From Metallyticus violacea (taxonomy: Eukaryota; Arthropoda; Insecta; Mantodea; Metallyticidae), in assembly GCA_030762175.1 (NCBI GenBank), contig CM060830.1, positions 51,271,501-51,335,500 on the forward strand: a stretch of DNA of 64,000 bases. The letters run 5' to 3'. Below are positions 56,561-64,000 of this stretch, piece by piece. Each line of letters begins with the position of its first letter. Positions within the stretch are counted from its first letter, which is position 1. Under the pieces are notes generated by a model. That model ran no database searches and was not told the origin of the DNA. It saw only the letters and a program-made list of their open reading frames with translations. Position numbers and translations under genes: made by a program.

Positions 56561-57660
56561 CTGCACAACATAGATAAATTGTATGAAACTTCTAGTTTCT
56601 GTAATATAATTAGATGAAATATCATTAATATTAAAAAACAAACTTCATACTACTAAGTTAAACCACAAAACACTTTCTAAATTACTATCTGAATTTATGA
56701 TTTAAAATGACTTTTCCCTTCGTCTATACCATTTAAATAAAAATTCTGGTGAAGATTCTATTCTGTCTGCATAGTTTTAATTTTCCTTTGAATCATTTCT
56801 TTTATCATTTTTTAAAATTTTTAAGGACATGCATGCACCTTTGACACTTAAAAATTTGTATGTTTATACATTTTATTTTTCCATTTGCATAAAAACAAAA
56901 TTAAATGTTGTTTGCTTAATATTTAAAACCTGTTCACTATTGTAAAATAAACAGTATTCCCATATGTAATAAACTTTGAAATTATTCTCAAAATATCTGT
57001 TGTTAAATTTTCTTAAAAAAGAGATTTACAAAATGATTTTAAATTTGGAACTTTCTTTATTATAAGCATAACATTTAAATCTTCAAACTGAACCTCAATA
57101 GTTAAAATATATACAATGCAAATATATGGAAAATTTCTTTTCTGAAATTTAATTTTAAACATTTCTTTCCATTATAATATTTTTCAATTTTTTTGATTTT
57201 AACAATCTGGGAATCAGATTTTTGACCTCAAAAACAGAATGTCTAGACAAAGTTTCATGCATTCTTGAAAATTATACATGTTATGATGTAAGCAGTTTTG
57301 AATAATAATTTATTTTTGAGAAAGCAACTTATAGAATAATGTAATGTCAGTTGCAGTACTAATATGCAGTTTTCAGTTTACTTTTCAACAGCATTTTTAC
57401 TGTATTAGCTATCTTTAAATTTATGTTTTCTTCTGTGATATTGCACTTTTTTAAATTCATGTTTGGTTATACTTCAAACAAACAAAAAAAGAAGAACTTG
57501 CCACCATATGCTTTTACTTTTAAAATCAACAATAGATGGCTCAGTTGAACAATGGCTTCTAGCTTGTAACACGCCTACCACACTGCTAACAGATTTTGCC
57601 ATATTACTAGAATTAAACAATTCAGCAACAGCATGAAATTAAAATTAATATATTACAAAT
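56561..57660. other. CD36-family intron, first part
   Basis: AT-rich, nothing recognised before the mariner-like fold-back element. Confidence 0.45.
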
Positions 57661-58425
57661 AGGAGGGCCATCCAGAAAGTAAGTCCCAATCGCGCCTGGA
57701 GATGGAACCACTTGTCGGTTAGGAATGCGCATGCGCAGGAGTAGAGAGGAAGTATGTGGGAATAATGCAGTAAAGTTTCAGCCTTGTGACGGCCGTGGTT
57801 ACCGCGCTGTGCTAGGAGAAAATGGCTGCTCTGATATTGTCTCCCGCCAACTGCGAGAGGTTCGTGCAGTCATCCGAGGTTTGCTCGCTCAAAAGCAAAG
57901 TCCAGCAGAGATCCATCGCCAATTGTGTCAAGTGTATGGACACGACATTATGGTAAAACGATGGTGCAGGCAGTTCACTGAAGGACGAACCAATATTCAC
58001 GACGACCGTAGTGGCCGACCGTCCTGGTGACGGCAGAAGTGTTGGAAAGTGTGCGGCAAGCAATTGAGCAGAACCGACGCTTCACAATTTCAGAACTCTC
58101 TTGTCAATTCCCCAGATGTCTCGCTCCCTTGTGCACGAAATTGTCTCCCGGAAACTTGACACAATTGGCGATGGATCTCTGCTGGACTTTGCTTTTGAGC
58201 GTGCAAACCTCGGATGACTGCACGAACTTCGCAGTTGGCGGGAGACAATATCAGAGCACCCATTTTCTCCTAGCACAGCGCGGTAACCACGGCCGTCACA
58301 AGGCTGAAATTTTACTGCATTATTACCACATACTTCCTCTCTATTCCTGCGCATGCGCATTCCTATCCGACTAGCGGTGCCATCTCTAGGCGCGATTGGG
58401 ACTTACTTTCTGGATGCCGTAATAA
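57661..58425 (+). mobile_element. mariner-like fold-back element
   Basis: Ends begin AGTAAGTCCCAATCGCGCC on both strands (57676 and 58410 reversed). The left arm of roughly 270 bp reappears inverted at 58160-58425. Within the arm, a frame reads LLAQKQSPAEIHRQLCQVYG, then VKRWCRQFTEGRTNIHDD and SGRPS, the N-terminal helix-turn-helix region of mariner transposases. After a stop it continues VRQAIEQNRRFTISELSC. The catalytic part is missing and is replaced by the inverted arm. TA dinucleotides border both ends. It sits in a CD36-family intron and is GC-richer than its surroundings. Confidence 0.85.
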
Positions 58426-58956
58426 TTTAAAAAGTCCTCAAGTAGAAAAAATGGCATGACTGAGTAGAGCAACAACTGATAATTCAAGCATTGGCTTTTG
58501 AAACATGTATATATAAGATATAAAGTGAAATACAGTGTTGCTATTTATGAACAATTTTTATTTTGTATAACTGTTTACTTCACAGTTACTAACTTACATT
58601 TGAGCAACTTACAAATGCACAAATAGTATTGACACACATACATTCTTTATTCTGCTTAAATCTTGTTATATTACATGAACTGTAAATTAACATATGATAA
58701 GAAATAGTGAACATTTTAAAAGCAGAGTCTGTAATGCATATTGCAAATATTTCAAGGATTCAACACCTGTCTTGCAGTAAACATTGAACATTTTAACTTC
58801 ACCTTTGAAAAAATAAGTATTTTTAGGCAGGTTTTTAAATTGCAAATCTATTCTATTAATTTAGCCAATTGTTCATTGATTAATGTCATGAATTATGTAT
58901 TCTTGATGCATAAGAATGCACATAAATCTTTAACTGTCAAGTTATCAAAAACTTAC
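58426..58956. other. CD36-family intron, second part
   Basis: AT-rich; nothing recognised. Confidence 0.45.
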
Positions 58957-59030
58957 TTTGAATGGTTGTATGACCTTAATAGAACATTTATCTGTATACG
59001 AGCAGATACTTCCAAAGGAATGCCTGTGAC
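58957..59030 (-). CDS. CD36-family scavenger receptor, internal exon
   Basis: On the reverse strand TGTTTCAG precedes 59030 and GTAAGT follows 58957. The 74 bases encode VTGIPLEVSARIQINVLLR plus SYNHS and two bases of a lysine codon. TGxxLxxxxRxQxNV is the classic CD36-family block directly before the last ectodomain segment. NHS is a potential N-glycosylation site. The exon is too short to show up as a long ORF, and the + strand frame over it is spurious. Confidence 0.93.
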
Positions 59031-60476
59031 CTGAAACATTATCATAAATATTTAATTACAATTATTTATGCTTTAAAAACAACACAGATAGTTTATAAAC
59101 CAGTATAAATAATAATTGTGAAATATTCATGAAAAATGGTGTGCAACAAAAAAAGACTTTTTTTCTTTCAAAGAGACTGGTATATGTGCCATTGCCAATA
59201 ACCGGGTAAAGAATATTTAGTCCTATTGATTCTCCATGTGGTTAAAAAAAATGCTCTTTAGATGAAATTCCATATATGTTTCAAAGGCAGTTTCCAAGGG
59301 AACAATACAGTTCCTATGCTGTTTACAACAAATTGAGGCAAACAAAGAAGTCTAAGTGATATTAAGAACTGAACTGCTTTTCATGTGATTAAAAAAAGGG
59401 AAAACCTTAGAATCTTTCAAATATGGACAAGTTCAAATAGCTAAGTACTGAGAAAGGAGCTTCTGTATAGAAGAAAAAAAGATATTCTATTGATGAGTTC
59501 ATAAATGAGGTCCAGTTCTTAAATACAATGAAGTTATTTGCAAGTGACTTTGTTTTGTAAACAAACTTGTGCATGAAATAAAATTATGCAAAGACTTAAG
59601 GCCTTATACAAAGAAAAAATGCTCATTAAATACTCTTATTTATGTATTGTAATAAGTTGTTTTTATTTAATAATGCTGCTTTTGATCTTGTAATGCACAC
59701 TGACTCCTGGTACTTTATCTTTTTCTGAAGAACTATATTTTTTCCAGGCCGTAACAAATATTGCTTCGTGTTGTGCTATGGTTATTAATAAAGTTTCATA
59801 TCTTCACATCACAATGCACATTACAGTTCTAAATTATATAAAAACTTTAAAAAATGAAAAATCATATATAATGAAAGTGCAACACTGTTTTATTTTGTTT
59901 CCTGACAATTTTAGTTCACAATTATTAATTAATCTTCTAATAAACAAGTTCTGGCTCTGTATACAGTCATAGGGGATGTAAAATATCTTAAAATATGCAA
60001 AAATATAGAAGATAAACTCAAAAATACTTCTTCAAACAACTCATCAATAGTACTTTTTCTACAAACCAATCATTTATGTACTACCCAGTAAATACCACAT
60101 ATTTTTTCCCTTTTTAATCTAATTTTTATAGCTACAAAATATATGCCAAAATCTCCTATTTCATGTGATGAACATGCAAGTTTTAGGCTTGCAGAAAGGA
60201 AGGTTTTTTTCAATATATATGCTTCCCTGCACTATAAATGTTGTTATAAAAACAATAACATTTCCATAATGGTATGAACTGATTGTCTAGCATCATGGAT
60301 TACTGCATGGAATAATAATAGTTTCTCCCACGCACCTAAAAGTACAGTCTCAGGGGGGCAGAAAACACAGGGCCCTGAAACAGTTGGTTCATACCAGATG
60401 CAATATTGCAGCATGGCAAATGCATTGGAGATCTGGTGTCAGGCATGAAGTGATTTCAGCACAAATGGGCTAATGC
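59031..60476. other. CD36-family intron, third part
   Basis: AT-rich; nothing recognised before the SINE A insertion. Confidence 0.45.
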
Positions 60477-60762
60477 CTTTTTTTTTAAATGCTCTTTAAC
60501 ATCCGAGGTCATCAGCATCCCATTCAAATCAGGGCGTGAAACGGCTGACAAATTTCACTCAGAGGCCTCTTTTTTCAGGCTTGAGGTCCTTTATCGTGCC
60601 ATAAATATATGACACGGATTCCACGGCTTTACTTCCCTTCCAAAGGAAGCCATAATTAGGATTTTTACACCCGAAAAAATTCATCAGTCCTGGCCGGGTT
60701 TGAACCTGCGACCTTGAGTTTAGGAGGCAAGTATGGTTACCACTACACCACCAGGATGACTA
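60477..60762 (-). mobile_element. SINE family A, full length, 9-bp TSD
   Basis: GGCTAATGC at 60468-60476 and 60763-60771 flanks it. Reversed, the head has GGTGGTGTAGTGGTAACC and box B GGTTCAAACCC. The body is similar to the 35 kb and 9.5 kb copies. It lies in a CD36-family intron in the same orientation as the gene. Confidence 0.85.
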
Positions 60763-62185
60763 GGCTAATGCTTGGATCCTTTCACTTGCACAGGAAGTAT
60801 GTTGTCTTTAAGGATATTTCAATGTCTGTGCAGATAGACAGAATGCATTTTAAAAATTAAATTCTGAAATTCAAACTTCAATTTTGGCACTCAAAACAGT
60901 GTACACACATCTTTTAGTTCATAGCAAAAGCATGCTAAAATTATCACATCTGATGACAATTTTAATTGGTGGCCATGTGTCATGAAGATCATGGTAGCCA
61001 ACACTGCAACCAATTGCAACTATGAAGACAAAGTTGTTGTAATGTACTTCATTCTTCCATTAACTATGTCATTGTACTAATACCCTTCCTATTGTATCCA
61101 GCAGCTCCAATTTCTATTTGAGCATGAAAATATTTGGCCTGAGCTTTATGGAATCCATCGTGCAAATTAATTCATTTTAGCTACTATCCACAGATGCATC
61201 AGAAGGGTGTCTTAGGCAACAATGCTTGGGATTTGCATTGGGCTGGCCCTTGGATTTTTCATGGTTTCCTCTGGTCACTTGGGCAAATGCTGGGATGAAT
61301 ATTTACATTCCACAAATTTTCTGCTATTCCATTTCATTCTGTTAGTTCTCTTATACGGTCAAAAGTGGCAGGACGAGGTGGGCTGGAAAAGGTTTCTGCC
61401 CCATGGGAAAATGTTAGGGACCCCAATCTACAACCACCGACCTAGATCCTGGCCACCTGGTACCTTCCTTGTTCTCCTAGAGGTGTCCCCATTGCAGATG
61501 CAGGCACAAAAGGCCAGCTCTGAATATGGTTCAAGTATCAAAAGCCTCCCCTGCCCATAGACCATCCGTCCAACCATTCACAGATGCAGTGGTGAGCAAC
61601 TGCCATGTTACCACACTCGCTAATGTGATAGTGTAAAATGTAAAGCCACACCATGTTGGCATTACCACACTAACTACTTGAAGCCATGCCACATCCATAT
61701 ATTTGTATCTATTACATTATTAGAAGGCAATGAAACATGTCACCAATATGACCATTTCCTTTGTTTCTCATTTAAAAGTGATGTGATTTTGATACTACTG
61801 GTTATTTGGGTGCTGAATATGAGGAATTTTATTGCATTTATGTTTTATAAGGTTCAGGGAACAGAAATTTTAAATTTGTCTAATATTGGCCAATGAACTG
61901 AGGAAAAAATCTAGGAAAAACATTTTCCCTGGAATACCTGAATCTATACCCCTACTTTTACAGGGGTTAGGAGACAGTAGCATAAAGCAAGAGTTGGAAA
62001 GGGAAGAACATGTTTCACATTATTTGCAAAGGCTGTGTAATGTGTATGGTAGCAGTATTCTTTCAAAATATGGTCTATGTTAAATATAATGTAAGTGGAA
62101 CTGAGAAAATTATTTGTTATTAAATGTTTAAAGCTCTGTAGAAAAATTAAAATTCAACATTTTCTAATAACTCGGCAATACTTAC
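60763..62185. other. CD36-family intron, fourth part
   Basis: A 112-codon + strand frame at 61222-61560, in a GC-richer patch, has no recognised motif. It could be an unidentified repeat; I do not call it a gene. Confidence 0.4.
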
Positions 62186-62462
62186 CGGTTCAATAGTTAA
62201 ATGAAATTCATGTAAACTTTTGTTTGGCCTCATGCCTTCTATGTTATTCACATAATATGGATCTGCCAAATAGAAATGAGGAAATGAAACAAACGCAGGG
62301 GCTCCAAAACGGCATTTTGAAATTCCTCGAACACCACTTGGAACACATTCTTCTGTACATGTGGATACTCCAGTTGGTCCACTAATATGGTTTTTCATAC
62401 AGAAACATCGATCACTAGGATATTTTGTCCCATTATCAAACACACTGTCATCTCCATAAAAC
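62186..62462 (-). CDS. CD36-family scavenger receptor, ectodomain exon
   Basis: On the reverse strand GTTTACAG precedes 62462 and a GTAAGT donor follows 62186. Encodes FYGDDSVFDNGTKYPSD, CFC, CTEECVPSGVRGISKC, FGAPAFVSFPHFYLADPYYV and GMRPN...FHLTIEP. The Cys pattern (CFC, C, C, C), G.P.xxSxPHFxxxDP and the closing EP are hallmark CD36-family ectodomain features. NGT and NKS are potential glycosylation sites. It ends on a codon boundary that continues directly into the V-TG of the next exon. Confidence 0.94.
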
Positions 62463-64000
62463 CTGTAAACAAAACTAGACTATAAAAATTTGAGTATATT
62501 ATACCACACTTATTGCTGGCAGTTACTTGTGTGGTAGGAGAAAGAGAAATGGGTTTAAAAATAGAGGCATAATATATTACGTATTTATTTCTAAAATGGT
62601 TACACATTTTTATTGTATAAATAGAATAACCGCCCCCCCCCCAAACCTTAAAACATAATTTAGACTATAAACTATTCAGTAAAAAAAGTGATTTCAATTA
62701 AATTGTTGTACTATATACTGTGACAGAAAGAGTAAAGTGCAGACCTTCATTATTCACTTCTGTATCTGTAGTGCATGTAAATCATACATACATTCATTCA
62801 TTTTAAGCAAGGAGAAATTGACTGTTTCTGTCTTATAAAGCCAATACTTAAAAGCTCTAAGCTGTTTTATCCAATTGCTCTATTTATATTTTTATGTCAT
62901 TTCTTATGAATATTGCATGGGTGATCAGTCCGAAAACTTTGAGCATTTGCGAGGTACATGGTTCAAATCCAGCTGAAGAAAAACGACTTGGTAATCACTA
63001 TTTCCTAGTGGCTTCCCTCCCAGAGTTCTTACAATATGAAAATAATTCATTATTTACATCAGACCAACATGCTAAAGAACAAAGTAGCTGTCAAAAAAAC
63101 ATAAAAATGAATAACTCGATATATCCTGGATATTTACTGCAGTCAATATCTTAGTTTTCAATGTGTGAGAACTTCATTCTACCACTAACTTTTTTTTTAA
63201 CAAATGTTATCAATTGTTCAAAGTCCTTTTTCACATTTTCTGGAATGGATGGGTGGTCCCTTAATCATGAAAAACAAATGCATTGTTACTGCACTAAACA
63301 AAGTGATGAAGAAATGGGGCCAACTCAACTATTCACCAGATAGTTGAGGCCCATAATTAATTAGAATGTTATAACTGCATTTTTGCTTGGGTAATCAGCA
63401 ATTATTATATAGTATTAACTCCGATTTAATGGTCTACAGGGTTCTGACTTTTTATTTATCTTAAAGTTTTGGCAAAATGCATACATTTTCTATAGCTCTT
63501 TGTTGGCATTAGTAAATATGGTATAAAACAAAATACATTTATTAAATGACAGCAATAACCCAAGCAGATATGTATACTGACTGCAGTTACATAACTTTTT
63601 AATGCAATAAAACTTACAGTTTCCTAGCATTTTATACCACAACATCAAAACATCCACAAAATGAATATTTGCATATTGACAGCAAGGTAAGAAATTACTT
63701 TGCCTATATATATATTTACATAGCTTTCACTGTTTGATTATTTTTCAAAATAATCAAACTGAAGTCAAGCTGATAATTCATGCTATACACCACAAGAGAC
63801 TACCAAATACCAACACTAATTGATGCTAAGAGGCTAAAACACAAACAAAGCCAGCAGACATGAAATTGGAAGCAAAGCTGCATTTGTTTCAGCAGTGTAA
63901 CATTGTCAGTCTTTGGCTCTAATTGGATCTCTATTTTTGCTATTAGAGAACATTGATATCTGTGATGGTCAAGATTAGTTCAGGTAGATATACACATCAG
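62463..64000. other. Upstream CD36-family intron, or unrecognised exons
   Basis: Contains a GGTTCAAATCC block at about 62963 resembling a tRNA-like box B (possible SINE head 62920-62990), and AT-rich sequence. I did not find the upstream ectodomain exons; they may be short ones I missed or lie beyond 64000. Confidence 0.35.

Noticed and set aside
56342..56617. 91-codon + strand frame
   Set aside because: It is antisense to the CD36-family terminal exon.
58741..59034. 97-codon + strand frame
   Set aside because: It is the antisense shadow of the CD36-family exon at 58957-59030, whose reverse-strand reading matches the family and splices in phase.
61222..61560. 112-codon + strand frame as a gene
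   Set aside because: It has hydrophobic runs but no recognised domain, lies in an intron of a reverse-strand gene, and has no supporting signals.

Overview
This is an AT-rich eukaryotic window, most likely from an arthropod and plausibly a hemimetabolous insect with a large, transposon-rich genome. The arthropod call rests on two conserved animal genes with very long introns and on the mix of repeats: Penelope-like elements, R1/Jockey-type LINEs, mariner and piggyBac remnants, and tRNA-derived SINEs. The species cannot be named from the sequence.

Two host genes converge on each other. On the + strand, positions 144-38090 carry the last eight visible coding exons of the Ral GTPase-activating protein beta subunit (RALGAPB). 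They join in phase into 511 residues ending at a TAA stop, with a poly(A) signal 37 bases later. On the - strand, positions 62462-56245 carry the last three coding exons of a CD36-family (class B scavenger receptor) protein, including the C-terminal membrane helix. Its 5' exons lie outside the window or were not recognised. I found no rRNA, no functional tRNA, no CRISPR array and no bacterial-type operon.

Almost everything else that can be identified is a decayed mobile element. Penelope-like fragments of at least three sequence types, with GIY-YIG endonuclease and RT-thumb pieces, lie at 1.4-3.0, 10.7-11.4, 16.2-16.8, 27.2-27.5, 31.8-32.3, 38.9-39.5, 39.8-41.1 and 53.9-55.4 kb. Three non-LTR retrotransposons lie at 8.4-4.15 kb (-), 17.6-22.4 kb (+, with an NPGP 2A-like motif near its N terminus) and 43.0-46.95 kb (+, split by a reverse-strand RNase H-bearing LINE). 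There are also mariner-like pieces at 41.4-42.1, 51.4-52.4 and 57.66-58.43 kb, a piggyBac-like remnant at 24.7-23.86 kb (-), and two tRNA-derived SINE families.

The most interesting structure is a set of small palindromic elements, often sharing sequence with the Penelope-like ends. Several are bounded by 11-13 bp direct repeats that look like target-site duplications. Their cores repeatedly carry the order CTGANGA, one unpaired T, a 5-6 bp hairpin, GAAA, then a short palindrome. That layout resembles a minimal type I hammerhead ribozyme with a stem III that pairs between two copies. They look like a diversified family of non-autonomous, hammerhead-like, Penelope-associated retroelements. All TSD and motif calls were made by eye and no structure prediction or database search was run.
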